Positions 48,101 through 59,506 of a stretch of 64,000 nt of DNA are shown in pieces. The DNA is taken from assembly GCA_013399895.1 (NCBI GenBank), contig VXBA01001790.1, positions 67,190 to 131,189 of the forward strand, read 5' to 3'. This stretch comes from Serilophus lunatus. Taxonomy: Eukaryota > Chordata > Aves > Passeriformes > Eurylaimidae. The notes below the pieces were generated by a model. That model saw only the letters and a program-made list of their open reading frames with translations. It searched no databases and had not been told where the DNA came from. The first letter of the stretch is position 1, and the number at the start of each line of letters is the position of its first letter. The translations under genes were made by a program, and so were the position numbers.

Positions 48101-51100
48101 ACCACTGAATTTCTTAATTTCTTGTGCTGAATAATTCCCCTAACATATCCACAGTTCCATTTGTGCAGGCAATCCTAAAACCATATAAGAACAGTTCTTG
48201 ATTGACACAAACCTTATTCACACTTTCAAAATAATGCTTGCAGAATATTAGCAGTGCAGCAAAACTAAGCAACACGAGTTTGTGAGGTTAGATGTCAGCT
48301 TCATACAGTTTGGTTTCATAACAGGCAGACCCAAAATCCAAAAGATGGGCAGTGGGTTCTAATAAGTCACATACGAAAACAAATCACTAAAAGAGGAATA
48401 CAACATCGTATTTCTTGTAATGCATCAGAAACTGGAGAACCATTCCTTTGAGTTTACTTATGGCTATTGTTGCAACTAATAGTTTACAAAGATTACAGAA
48501 TTAATTACCTTATAGAGGGGATGAGTCTGCATGATTGTTTGAACAGCATTCCTTTACCATAGGGTTATACAAACTTAGTGCTGTGAGCCTGCAGTTCTGA
48601 GTGTCTCAATAAACACAAACTGCTGGAAGAAATCAAAGTAGCAATAAAGCCTGCTAGGAAAATGCAATTATTTAACCTGCCCTGCTCAAAAAAACAAACA
48701 AACAAAATCAATCAAACAAACAAACAAAAAAACCCACGGTACTTTTGGCTACATATAAAGACATCAAAACAGCCAAAGAACTGAGTTGCTGTTTCTAGAC
48801 AGCAGAAGAGGAGATGAGGTTTTAATGTGATTGGATAACAGAGCCAATACGAGCTCAACAGGAACTAAAGGTGGGTGCAATTACCAACCCATGATTTAAT
48901 TATAAGATCGCTGAATTAGCAATACGATCTGAAATCGGTAAATGCTGTCAAGAGAAGAACTACAAAAAAGAGCTTAGAAAATAGAAGTGTCTTCCAGAAT
49001 CGTACTTGGTGCTTGAGCAAGGCTCCCTACCGAGCACTGCCCTGAACCTGCTGCTGATACGTGCAACTTCATCATGTTCACTAACAATCTCTTTTGGGCT
49101 GTGGCTTGTATCCATACACCACACACTAAATACAGAGGGGAAAGTTGTGAAAAACAACACACTAGGATAACAAACTGAAATTCAATGCACGTGGAACTTT
49201 AATACTGTTGGTAAAATGGATGTATTTTGTATTTGCAAATAGCTAACGTTGAAGCTTTTTTGGTGATTTGAGGGAGGCAGAAGGTAATTTCTAACCCTCA
49301 CTCGGTCTGAGATAGCAAATATAATTTTCTTACAAATATTGTGGTACTTTCTTCAGGCAGTGAAAGAAACGTCATATACCTATTTATATGCATTTATGCA
49401 TATACTCCTTTCTTCCATGTGACAGAAAAATGCATTTCTGGAGAACAGTCTGTTTTGCTAAAGAGCACAACTCCAACAGATTGAAAAAATAAATAGCTAC
49501 AATTCAGTATACTGTATTTGGCTGCATAACAGTGTCAGTCCTAACAATAATATACTTATATACTGTTTGCTTTATATGCCTCATTATATACTAGTAAGCT
49601 ATTTCTACATAGTGAAAGAACTATAAATGTATTTTCATTGTTACTGTTATCGCTTTGTTTTCTGCCAAACCAAAATACTTGGAATTCTTCAGATGGTGAA
49701 AGCAATAAAAAAAATTCTTTACCACAGCTTGACAAGAATGGTAAGTAGTTCCCTATTAGAGAATAATTGTTTCACTCAGAGTTTTCTGTGGTTAAATATA
49801 TGAAATGTACCTGAAACTGAACCTTTTTAATCCAACCTTCACTTTCTGACAAAAAACATTGTTATTTTAAAAATGTAAAACATTATTATGTTATCATATT
49901 TCAAAAAAATTGTGATCAGTTGTAAAAGTGATAAAAAATGTATATGTCACATTACCTTGAAGGGGCTATGATAGATAACGATGAGAATTGATCATCATAA
50001 GAAACAAATTTGGGAGGTGGGAGTAAAATGGGTGGGTATACAAAGCCTCCTAAATATTTAATGTTTGTTTTCAATATTAATTGCCATTAATATCCTCATT
50101 AAGAGACTAGAGAGGGGGAAAAGCCAGCCATATACCAAAACCAGAGGAAGAAAATACCCAGGATCTCTACAGACACAGAGATCTCTATAAAAAGAGTGGC
50201 GATTTCTTGATCATGAGCATAGAGAAAGCAGGTAGGAAACTGCAGAATTAGGTCAGTAAACAGCTGCTAAGAGTAGGATTTCATGGAATCCTAGAATGGC
50301 CTGGGTTGGAAGGGATCTTAAAGATCATCTAATTCCAACCCCACTGCCATGGGCAGGGACAGCTTCCACTATCTCAGGTTGCGCCACAACTTCTCCAGTC
50401 TGACCCTGAACACTTCTAAGGATGGGGCAGCCACAACTTCTCCAGGAAGCCTGTTCCAGTGCCTTACCACCCTCACAGCAAAGAACTTTCTCATAATGTC
50501 TAATATAAGCCTACTATCAGTTTGAAGCAATTCCCCTTTGGCCTGTCTCCAGGCCCTTGTAAACAGTCTCTCTCCATCTTTTCTGTAGGCACCTTTCAGG
50601 TACTGCAAAGCTACAATTAGGTCACCCCAAAGCCTTCCCCAGGCTCAACAATCCCAATTCCATCAGCCTTTCCTTACAGGAGAGGTGCTCCTTCCCTCTG
50701 ATGATCTTGGTGGCCTCATCTGATCTCACTCCAACAGGTCCATGTCCTTTCTGTGTTGAAGAACCAAAAGCTGGAAGCAGCACTGCAGGTGGGGTCTCAC
50801 CAGAGTGCAGCAGAGTTCTCCCCTCCCCTGCTGCCCACCCTGCTTTGGATGCAGCCCAGGACACACAGGTGGTTCCTAGACTCCCAGCACACGTGACTGG
50901 GGCAAGTCAGCCTCTCATCCACCAGCACACCCAAGTCTTTCTTGACAGGACTGCTCTTGATCAGTTCATCCCCCAGACAGGACTGTCAAGCTTGTATTAA
51001 TCAATTAACGAAGTTAATGCACAATTTCATATGCCTTCTGCCTTTCAACTTAGTTTATGAAAATGCACTCACCACAAATTATTTGAAAATATTTATAGAA

Positions 51101-52770
51101 CCCTGCTGAAAACCGTGTTTTCATTTAGTGTGACTATCACTAAGAGTAGAAAGTGTTACAGGATCAAACTTGTAAGCTTACTTTTCACATCTTTTCTGGT
51201 TTTGCACAATGTCTATAGTCTATAGTTCATGTTTCCTCTACTGATATATACAGAACTTACATCTTGTCTGGAGGTACAGCCAGATTGTCCAAGATCTGGC
51301 TTTTTCTGTCACCATCTCAACTAGCATGCATCTGCTTTTAGTATCTATAACTCAACATGCATGGATGCAAAAAGTTCCTGCTGTTCTAGGTTTCATTCTT
51401 CAAGAAAAAAAGGTTTTGAAACAGTCATCACATATACATGGTATAAAATGGCAGGGCTGCAATTACAAGGACAGTGCAGTATTTTTTTATAGTAGGACCA
51501 AGAGATGTCTCAGTCATCCTACCTGACAGCAAGCAAGGGAGGTAGAAAATAGCCACTTAAAACACTTTCTGGAGAATAACTAGTGAATTAATTAAATCAA
51601 AGCAAACCTAGGAATGTATAATAGTGAAGCTAACTTAAAAAACATTCTTATTAGAAACAAACAGATTTATTTAAATTAATTTTAAAATTATTTTAATAAA
51701 TAATTATTGACATATTACATCCCCTATTAATGTCAGCTCAGCACACAAAGGAACCAGTACCACAGGCCACAAGACATTTTACAACTTCCCTCACAAACCA
51801 AGAAGAAATTAGTTTTTTAAGACAACATGCCACCTGTTAAACTTTAGTTTCACTTACCTGGGGGATACTTGCAGATAAAATTGTGCTTCATGTTACATCT
51901 ATCATCATTCCATTGGTAAAGATATGGCCCTCCCAGACCAGGATTTGCAGTTGGTTGATGATACATCACCACACAGGCTTCACTTCCACAGGAAGGCTCA
52001 TCTGCATACCAATTTCTAGTAGTATGCATAAAGACAAACTTTTAGCTTCTGAAGGTAAGGTTCATCAGGATACCCAAAAGTTCGATCTTCATTGATGTAA
52101 ACTCTATCTCAACATTCCCATCCTCTTCCGTTTCCCACAACTCCTCTGTAAAAGGAGTTTAAGACCCCAGCTGCATGTCAGTATCTTAAAAAAATTCTGA
52201 TCAGTCTAAGCACCTCTGCAGAAATAAAACCCAAGGAAAATTTTACACTGAAGCCACACTATGCCACCCCTTCACAGCTTTAAATTCCAAAACCCTGTTG
52301 ACAGGTTTCCTTTATCTGGAGAAGTTAAGGAGGGACATTTCAAACCTCGTGGGACAGTGAGTCTTCAAGCTTCTTTCTAGAAGACTTAGCTTGCTAGGCA
52401 TTTCAATCTCCATTTCTTTCCATGAAAACTTCTCAATAAGCAGGTTTACAGACTTACCTGAAGAGTGAAATACTTCCATCTGCCCACTGGTAGAGGTCAG
52501 AGCAAACATTTGAAATGATTAGTCCATCTCCACTTCTCCACAGCCCAATCCAGAAATCACCATCAGAAATCCCAGAGCCTGATTTAGTGAGGTTTTGTAG
52601 CATGTTTTCTATGAGTTGCTGCTCAGCTTGACTTTCCAAGCTCAGTAAAGCCCCACCATCAATTTCACAAGCCTGGCGGGCCTCCTGAAAGCCCACACGT
52701 CTGGACACATCCTGGAAATATGCTAACTTGTAACACGAACGCTTGAAGGCACCATAGCACACCTTTTGAC
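41263..52770 (-). CDS. CHODL: Chondrolectin, exons 2 to last
   Basis: Single-pass type I membrane protein with a C-type lectin-like domain, known from muscle, cartilage and motor neurons. Six minus-strand exons (52770-52458, 52015-51858, 47837-47790, 47439-47356, 45793-45691, 41347-41263) join in phase into about 262 codons: lectin domain, juxtamembrane segment, transmembrane helix and a short cytoplasmic tail ending in SSMEV. The protein matches human chondrolectin closely in domain and tail. The lectin domain has EPS and WND at the sugar/calcium-site positions, as in human. The 48-bp exon has no counterpart in the human protein as I know it. The signal-peptide exon is not in the window. It converges tail-to-tail with TMPRSS15. 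Confidence 0.96.
41700..41960. other. GC-richer block in CHODL intron
   Basis: About 260 bp clearly richer in G and C than its flanks, with CCCAGAGCCCATTCCCAAGG-type sequence and few CpG. Not recognised as a known repeat; possibly an old inserted element. Confidence 0.4.
42059..42118. repeat. Poly-T run with one undetermined base
   Basis: Sixty positions, all T except N at 42081 and G at 42083. The N suggests assembly uncertainty; the true length is unreliable. Confidence 0.95.
42965..42990. repeat. 13-bp tandem duplication
   Basis: GTAAGGAAGATGC occurs twice in direct tandem. Confidence 0.85.
44647..44805. repeat. Dispersed direct repeat, copy A
   Basis: About 159 bp closely similar to 46146-46298, in the same orientation. 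Shared blocks include CTAGTCAGGAGAGCTAAAGG and CTGCAGGTCCCTGGAGAAG, ending at ACAATAAA. Lies on the 3' side (in CHODL sense) of the transmembrane exon. The family is not recognised. Confidence 0.85.
45328..45370. repeat. TA/TG microsatellite
   Basis: GTGTATATATATATATGTAT followed by about eight GT units. Confidence 0.95.
45691..45793 (-). CDS. CHODL: CHODL transmembrane exon
   Basis: GIIPNLIYVVIPTIPLLLLI followed by LVAFGTCCFQMLHK: one strongly hydrophobic helix with flanking prolines and a Cys pair at the cytoplasmic edge, nearly identical to human. The donor is minus-strand GTAAAA and the acceptor ends TCGTAG. Confidence 0.97.
46146..46298. repeat. Dispersed direct repeat, copy B
   Basis: About 153 bp, the partner of 44647-44805, same orientation, about 1.5 kb away. 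The two copies flank the CHODL transmembrane exon. Ends in a plus-strand CAATAAA. Confidence 0.85.
47356..47439 (-). CDS. CHODL: CHODL juxtamembrane exon
   Basis: ILQTEPTGNSYGTSKPEDQY followed by HIIATET, leading into GIIPN of the next exon. It matches the position and style of the human Thr/Pro-rich stalk ending in VVVTEA, though only loosely conserved. Both splice sites fit and the phase is 1 on both sides. Confidence 0.9.
47790..47837 (-). CDS. CHODL: CHODL extra acidic stalk exon
   Basis: A 48-bp open segment between TTTGACAG acceptor and GTAAGA donor (minus strand), phase 1 on both sides, so it can be included or skipped without changing frame. It encodes DHVLEKELGDREEPDD, strongly acidic. 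The human chondrolectin sequence goes from the lectin domain directly to the next stalk exon, so this may be a bird or sauropsid exon, possibly alternatively spliced. Confidence 0.7.
48687..48735. repeat. (CAAA)n-like simple repeat
   Basis: AAACAAACAAACAAAATCAA and a second run of AAAC units, interrupted by ATCAATC. Confidence 0.85.
50281..50995 (-). mobile_element. CR1 LINE, minus strand, 5'-truncated
   Basis: Starts with CATGGAATCCTAGAATGGCC / GGTTGGAAGGGATCTTAAAG, the complement of the CR1 3' end, and runs about 715 bp through the 3' UTR and the end of ORF2. The minus-strand frame at 50369-50608 reads like the CR1 C-terminal segment (RKFFAVRVVRHWNRLPGEVV). Confidence 0.92.
51858..52015 (-). 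CDS. CHODL: CHODL exon, lectin domain part 2
   Basis: NWYADEPSCGSEACVVMYHQ ... GLGGPYLYQWNDDRCNMKHN followed by FICKYPP. Contains the conserved C-type lectin cysteines and the WND motif; EPS occupies the EPN/QPD position. The donor is GTAAGT on the minus strand. Confidence 0.97.
52458..52770 (-). CDS. CHODL: CHODL exon, lectin domain part 1
   Basis: GQKVCYGAFKRSCYKLAYFQ ... FQEARQACEIDGGALLSLES ... GDFWIGLWRSGDG ... SDLYQWADGSISLFR. Includes the WIGL core motif. The acceptor is minus-strand TATTTTTCAG; an upstream exon with the signal peptide must supply the first base of the Gly codon. Confidence 0.97.
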
Positions 52771-55199
52771 CTGAAAAATAAGAACATGATAGTGCAGAGT
52801 ACAGTAATGAATGCATTAAATAACTCTAAAAATCAAGTCTTGTAAAGTGAAAGAATTGAACAAGTGAAAATTTGCATGCAATCCAGCTTCTAAGTTACTG
52901 TTTTCATTCGTTGCTCTCTACACCTGTGGCATAAGAAATAATTTTCTCCTTATAGGCTGATCATTTTTGCAAGAATATACCTCTAGAAACCAACAAAGAA
53001 AAGAGTATAAGACCATGCAGTATGACTGAAGTATGTGAGGCAGAGTAGTAAACTTTCTGGAAGAAGCTGTGAATTTCTCCTGTTCTAGTTAAATTAATCT
53101 CTATGTTTAGGCCATGTCCTACTTGGAATCTTTTCTTTCTTCTTTTGAAGAGGACTTTGAACTAGCTCCACAATAGCAGATAAATGTGTTAATGGAAATC
53201 TGCACTGGTGCCTTAATAGTTGGCAAGTCAGATGATGTTTTACAGCTCTTCTCAGAATACCTTGAGATTTCAGCTTTTTAAGCTTAATTTTTATCACTTT
53301 CACAACTAATTTCTGAACTACAAAGCAGAAATAACAGTGAAAAACGACAGAATGGACCACACTGCACTGCAGACAAGATAAGTGTGGAAACATAAGTGTT
53401 ATTTTACCTTATTCTAATATCCTTTCAACAGACAAGACTCTACAGTTAATTCTAAAGCAACATTTTGCTATTTCTGCTGTATAAATTGAATTCACATTTT
53501 TGTCACAATTGAATTGAAACTAGACTATTGGAATGAATCACATTAAGATACTATGCAATAAATAGAGGTAAGTCAGGCATTTACAACCTTTCCACAAGAT
53601 CTTCCCTGTGATACTTGAGGAATGAAAGAAAACATGAAAGAAAACATTGTGTCACCATCACGTATCCAGAAAGAAAAAAATAATAAAAAAATAAATAAAA
53701 AGAGTATGCTACTATAATTTGGTTCTTCCATCAGAGATCAAAGAACTCAGTCTTACTGTTTTCACCTACAAATGCTCAGGGAAAGTAAGGTTTCAACCAA
53801 CCCTATCCAACTATTTGCAGATGTGAAAGTGGACTGCTTATATCCTTCCTTTCATGAAGCATATCAGCTCTTTAATTGTTGACAAATCTTCCCTCAACCA
53901 AGCAGAAGAGTATGGACCCTGGTCAGAAGCAGGAACAGAAACATCCAAAACACACACTTGGCTTGGTGTTGTGGACCCTCTCCTTACATTTTCATAAACA
54001 ATTATATCTCGATTATGTTTTAATAATGATGTTTCGTTAACCAAAAATAATAGCTTCCCTAATTTCTGTCATGAAGTTATACCAAAGTGACATTTAGAAG
54101 AAAAAAATACCTAAGTCAAAGTCTCCTCCCCTAAGAGCATCAGGCTTAGTCCTAACTAAATCTCCATGGGGGGCACAAAGTTCAATTTGTGTAACACACA
54201 TCACTTAGCTGGAGTCTTTAAAGATATCAGGTAGAAGATAAGCTCCTTGCCAGTAAATCCTATTCCTTTTTTCTCCTGAATTTCACCAACTAACCCACAA
54301 TCCAGGGTCCGCTACCAACAGCAACCACCTGGATTAGTGGGGAACTGTAACTGTGTGTGCATAGCATATGTGAGAAGAGACAAAAACGAATGCAAAAAGC
54401 TTGATGTAGTAAAGTCCACTACATTTTCATACTGTGACTTGGTGAAAGGAACGTGAGATATTTACATTAACCAGAGCAGCATGCAGCTGATGGAGACCTC
54501 TGAAAATAAAGTGACAAAATAAAGACACAAGGACTTAAATAAAAGTAATAATAAAGTAGCAAAACAGAATGCTATATAAATTAACCAAATTATTCCACTG
54601 GCTAGATAATGATCATGGTGACCCCAGGGGCTGGATAACACAGGGCACAATTTGTTTCCACCTGTCCCTGTGTCACACGGTTCTCCCTGCCAAGTCCCAG
54701 TAATGAACTTTAGGATGTGACCAGTAAGAGCCTAAAAGGCATTAAATTTTCCTAATAACATTTTGGTTCAAAGCTGATACATCTTGTCAAATGATCTCTA
54801 TATCATCCAGACAGATTTTTATTTGATTCAGCTGCTGGTCATGTTTTGTTATATTATGTTACTGCTGTTGATGAATCATATTTGTGTCCATTCACCAAAC
54901 TGGATTTTTTTTATGATTCATAATACTTTTTAAAACAAAAATAGTGTGATAAAATTTCATAATTACATTCTGTCTTCATTTATGATAAAAGCAAATTACC
55001 GTCTTCTCTCCCAAAGTTTGTTACAATGAAGACACATAATTCTCTAGCTGAGTCAGTATTCAAACCACTGATGTTTCTCAGCTCACACTCTGAGCAGCTT
55101 AAGGAAGTCCATGTGCTTAGCAATTTTGCCATTCAAGTTTTGCCATACGAATACAAACTACTGTGCAGATCATATACCAGCTCATATCTGCATTACACA
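52771..55199. other. Probable CHODL intron 1, no exon seen
   Basis: AT-rich, without a CpG island, signal-peptide exon or recognised repeat. The minus-strand frame at 53094-53393 shows no domain. Confidence 0.5.
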
Positions 55200-55830
55200 C
55201 ACAGAATTAACAAGGTTGGAAAAGACTGTAGAGATAATCAAGTCCAACCTTTTACCTAACCAACACCAATCCATCATCTAAACCATCTAAACCATGTCAC
55301 TAAGTTCATCATCCAACCTATCCTTAAACACATCCAGGGATGGTGACTCCACCACCTCCCTGGGAAGCCCATTCCAGTGGGAAATCACTCTCTCTGTGAA
55401 AAAGTTTCTCCTGATATCCAACCTAAATCTCCCGACAGCAGCCTAAGACTGTGTCCTCTCATCCTGTCACTGGGAGCCTGAGAGAAGAGACTGACTCCTG
55501 CCTGACTACAACCTTCTTTCAGATAGTTACAGACAGCCATAAGGTCACCCCTGAGCCTCCTCTTTTCTCCAGGTTGAACAATCCCAGCTCCCTCAGCCAT
55601 TCCTCATAGGGCTTGTGCTCCAGCCCCTTCACCTTCCTCGTTGCCCTTCTCTGGACACGCTCCAGCAACTAAACATCTTTTTTAAACTGAGGGGCCCAGA
55701 ACTGGACACAGCACTCAAGATGTGGCCTAACCAGTGCCAAGTACAAAGGAAGGATAACTTCCCTAGTCCTACTGGCAACACTATTCTTGATGCAGGCTGT
55801 TAATATCTTCATAGCTCTGTTCCATACCTT
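55200..55830 (-). mobile_element. CR1 LINE, minus strand, 5'-truncated
   Basis: Runs from AACAAGGTTGGAAAAGACTG (CR1 3' end complement) through GGGATGGTGACTCCACCACC and the ORF2 C-terminal region; minus frames read RLRGDLMAVCNYLKEGCSQA and VLLPLY-type segments (here VILPLYLALVRPHLECCVQF) like those of the copy at 14094-15134. No long frame survives. The upper edge is about 55830. Confidence 0.93.
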
Positions 55831-56423
55831 AGTAGATATTTTTTCCTCCAACCCTCCTAATAACAAGTCTGCAGAGGAGACATCCATTATTGAATTAAAC
55901 ATCTTCTGGATTAGGGGTTAAGCCTAGTTGTCATCATACAGTTTTTCTTAAGCAGTCTTTCTAAAGGAAAAAGCTTTCAAAGTTTCCAAATTACTTTTAA
56001 TGGCATATAGAAAATAACTGAAGGTCACATTTGCCTGTCTAGTAGCTATACTTTGGGTAGATATGTGTAGTACAGTAGAGTCATAAGGCAATGTCTAAAG
56101 TGGCTTAATGGAGACTGGCCCCAATCTCTCAAGCAAAATCCACCTGTTAGCCAGTCTTCTTACAGTACTTGTCATAATGGAATCCTTTTCTTGTGAAATT
56201 CTTGATCATTAACATGTAAAAATTATTGATGTATAGACAGCATATATAAAATGATCAATAAAAGTCAAATTATTCCTATTCTCACAGGCCAGATCTATCT
56301 TTAGCCATTAACCATTCCATATCTTATGAATTAGCAGAGATGATGCTAGAGGTCCTCAGACACCAGCCAAACAGCCGTCTCTAGGATGAATGCAAAGCTT
56401 AGAAAAACAAGGAGAACAGAGGA

Positions 56424-56481
56424 TGAAAGTAAAAGGAAATTACTGGATTAGCTGAAAGTAAAAGGAAATTACTGGTTTATA
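56424..56481. repeat. 29-bp tandem duplication
   Basis: TGAAAGTAAAAGGAAATTAC and following bases occur twice, 29 bp apart. Confidence 0.85.
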
Positions 56482-57761
56482 CCATTCAGAGATTTAGTAC
56501 AATTATGCTGAATATGAAGCTACACAAGAAGTATTTGTCCCAGTCCAGTCCCTGTATTCTTTATTTTGTCTTTTGCCATGGGAAGTGATTTTCAGTTCAT
56601 TTACTGCTGAAATTGGGATTTCAGCTCTATGTTAGCCTTTACTAGTTGAGCTATCATATTTCTAAGCACTTTGGGAGGACAAGGACTTGACTTGCTATTT
56701 CTGAAAAACTGCTCCCAACAGCCTCAATAATTATGCCTTTACAAAACCAGGCAGTCAAAAGGGATAAAATTTGTAAAGATGCAATAGGCAGTGCTGATTT
56801 AAATATTACTTATCACTAATACCTGGATTTTGTCATCCAGCTGAATAAAAATGCAATTAAAATTCAATCTGATAGCTTCCCTGCATATTGCATTAAGAGT
56901 GCTAGTCAATAAAATAGCTTGTTAAAAATATAAAAATGAACAGTTATGACAAGTATTGATCTAAACAGACAGTTCTGAGGCAGGCTTGTCAAAACCTGCA
57001 TGTGCTCAGAACCTGCACTGTTTTAGGTCTTTGGAAGATGCAAGCTATGATCATTTGTCCTGCAAAATGTTTTTCATTGTGTTGAATAACTGGTGTGAGG
57101 ATTTGTCTTTTCTAGGGCCAACTGAAAGTTTGTCTGGATTTTCAAAATCAGTCATGCAGTGTTTCAGGCTCAATCTTGACATACTAGGAACTGGAATACC
57201 TGCCTGCATGGAACCTGCCATCTTCACAAAGCAGTGACAGGCTTGCTCAATCCTTTGCCAGAGAAAATAACACATTTATTTCTTATCATTAGTTTCTCAA
57301 CCTTCATACATCCAGCAGGGATCTTAGGCCACTGCTAACAGAGCTCTAAAGAAGTAGCTTAATGTCCAATTCTCATTCGAAGCTAATCAACACTTCATTC
57401 TTCATGATCACCATTGCAGGAAAACATACAACTATATAAATCAGTATAGGGTAGCTTCAAATGAAAAATAAATATCCATTTTCATGAAGAGGCTTTAGTC
57501 ACTGATTCAGGTCATAACTTAGTGTCCAAAAGAAAAAAAAAAAATGTATAAAGCATTTCCCCCAAAGTATTTCTTTTTTTTACTCCCAGTCAATTCATTA
57601 AAGCCCTGGCAACTTCACTTTCTTCTAAGCAAAAGAAACCGTCCTTTTGGCATCACCTCTGTTTCAGATATCTAACACAACATAAATTTAAAGCATGAGA
57701 TTCAGTTTGCTTTTCCTGTAGTAGCTATTTTCCTCTCTTCTGATCATGTGAACTTGACAAA

Positions 57762-57788
57762 ACATATATATATATATATATATATATG
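57762..57788. repeat. (TA)n microsatellite
   Basis: About 12 to 13 TA units. Confidence 0.95.
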
Positions 57789-58544
57789 TGGCACACAGCT
57801 GCACTGTCCTGGAGGTTCACATAAATGCTAACATTGCTGCCAAGAAAACCTCCTAGCATTGCCTTTTCCTTTACCCATGTTGAGAAGGAACAGAGATTGG
57901 TGCCAGACCCATATTTTATCTTTGAGAGGTCTCACACTGTCGCTTGTGAGCAATGCAAGCTTTTTGGCATCATCAGGCAGGATGAGGGCAATGCACTTAG
58001 AAACTTTGGGCTGGCACCCAGAGAGGGCCAGCTTGCATTTCAAAATGGTACAATCTGCATCTGATCAACTGGCAATAACAAAAATGTCAGCATGAGCAAA
58101 GACAGGGAGCATAAACATTTTGTGTTTTTTAGTATATACTCAGGACCTCAGTTTCCCTAACAATGAACTATGTTTGTTAAAAAAATACAAATCTACACAA
58201 AGAATTACACTCTTCATGGGTACAAATAACCCTATTCATTTCCATGGACATAAATAGACCAGTGATAGCACTCAAGTGTCCACAGAATCCGTTTGAACCT
58301 ATTTAAAATATGAGGAAATATGGTGTGTTGGAAAGGTCTACATGTCTGGGTTGTGGATTATTTGCCCAGAACTTAAAAACTACTGCTAAAGCTGTTAGCA
58401 GTTGTTTTACTTTGTTTTCTTTTTTCCTTAAGTCTTATAAAAACACAGTAACAAAATATTTCTTTATATATATTTCACACCCAAAGACACACCAAATGTT
58501 CAATCTCTTCAGCTGTTTATTAAAAAAGCAGAAATACTGACAAG

Positions 58545-58712
58545 ACTGGCCCAGAGAGATTATGGATACTTTATCCCCAGAAGTGTTCAAGGCCAGGTTG
58601 GATGGAACTGTGAGCAACCTGGTCTAGTGGAAGATATCCCTGCCCATTGCAGAGGGTTGGAGCTAGATGATCTTTAAGATCCCTTCCAACCCAGGCCATC
58701 CTATGATTCAAA
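58545..58712 (+). mobile_element. CR1 LINE 3' end, plus strand
   Basis: GGCCCAGAGAGATTATGGAT ... GTTCAAGGCCAGGTTGGATG ... GATCCCTTCCAACCCAGGCC, a typical CR1 3' terminal fragment. Confidence 0.9.
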
Positions 58713-59071
58713 TTAAGTACCTTCATCAATAGTTTCCTGTGTACCTGTGGAGCCCAGAACAGATTTCCCCAAAACTGTCAAGACAGAGATACTATGGCAG
58801 CTGAGTATTGTTAACGTGTAGTGGAATAGCCTTGACAAAAAACTGTACAGTCTGAATGGTTTAAGCATAATGTGTTCCAGACTAAGGGAGCAGAGAATAG
58901 TCTTATTCACTATTCTACAGCAGACATTTCCACAAATACCCAATCCTTATATACATCAGTAGGTTCCCTCAACAGGTTATCTCCTAGGCATAAATTTAAG
59001 AACTTCCGAGAGTTTCTGCTGATGGCTCATTTCTTATTTTTGCCTCTACAAGGAAATAGTTCATAAATCTT

Positions 59072-59325
59072 CAGTCATAGAATATCCCTCAGTTGGAAGG
59101 GATCCCCCAAGGATCATCAAGTCCAACTGCTGGCCCTGCAAAGGTCAGCCCCATGAATCCCACAATGTGTCTGACAGCGTTGTCCAAAAGCTTCTTGAAA
59201 TCTGGCAGGCTTGATGCTGTGACCTCTTCTATGGGGAGCCTGTTCCAGTGCCAGGTCACTCTCTAGGCAAAGAACTGTTTCCTAATATTCAACCTAAATC
59301 TCACCTGGTCAACAGATCCATCCTG
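59072..59325 (-). mobile_element. CR1 LINE 3' end, minus strand, older type
   Basis: Starts with TCATAGAATATCCCTCAGTT and GGAAGGGATCCCCCAAGGAT, followed by the GGGGAGCCTGTTCCAGTGCC segment. More diverged than the other copies, so probably an older CR1 subfamily. Confidence 0.85.
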
Positions 59326-59434
59326 TGTCAATTAAATGAAGAAAAAGAGAAAATTTCTCAATAGCTTTTCAGAGCAAGCATCATCCATTCTCACTCTTTT
59401 TCAGTGAAATGTTAATGTCTTTTTTTCCAAGTAA

Positions 59435-59506
59435 ATGGAAAAACGGGGAAAAATGGAAAAACGAGGGAAAATAGAAAAATGGGGGAAAATGGAAAAATGC
59501 CGGTTT
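59435..59506. repeat. 18-bp minisatellite, four units
   Basis: Four units of the type ATGGAAAAACGGGGAAAA with substitutions. Just after it, GGGGGAAAA (near 59480) and TTTTCCCCC (near 59503-59512) form an inverted repeat able to fold as a hairpin. The plus-strand frame starting here reads MEKRGK-like six-residue repeats, but I take this as a by-product of the repeat. Confidence 0.85.

Larger units (their letters stand above)
47838..51857. other. CHODL: CHODL intron after the lectin domain
   Basis: 4 kb intron between the lectin domain and the acidic exon. Contains the CAAA repeat and the CR1 element at 50281-50995. No further exon recognised. Confidence 0.6.
55831..58540. other. Non-coding stretch
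   Basis: AT-rich DNA with the tandem duplication and microsatellite listed separately. Frames around 57825-58095 overlap on both strands and show no recognisable domain. I see no gene. Confidence 0.5.

Noticed and set aside
53094..53393. 99-codon minus-strand frame upstream of the CHODL lectin exon
   Set aside because: It does not read like a chondrolectin signal peptide and lacks a suitable donor.
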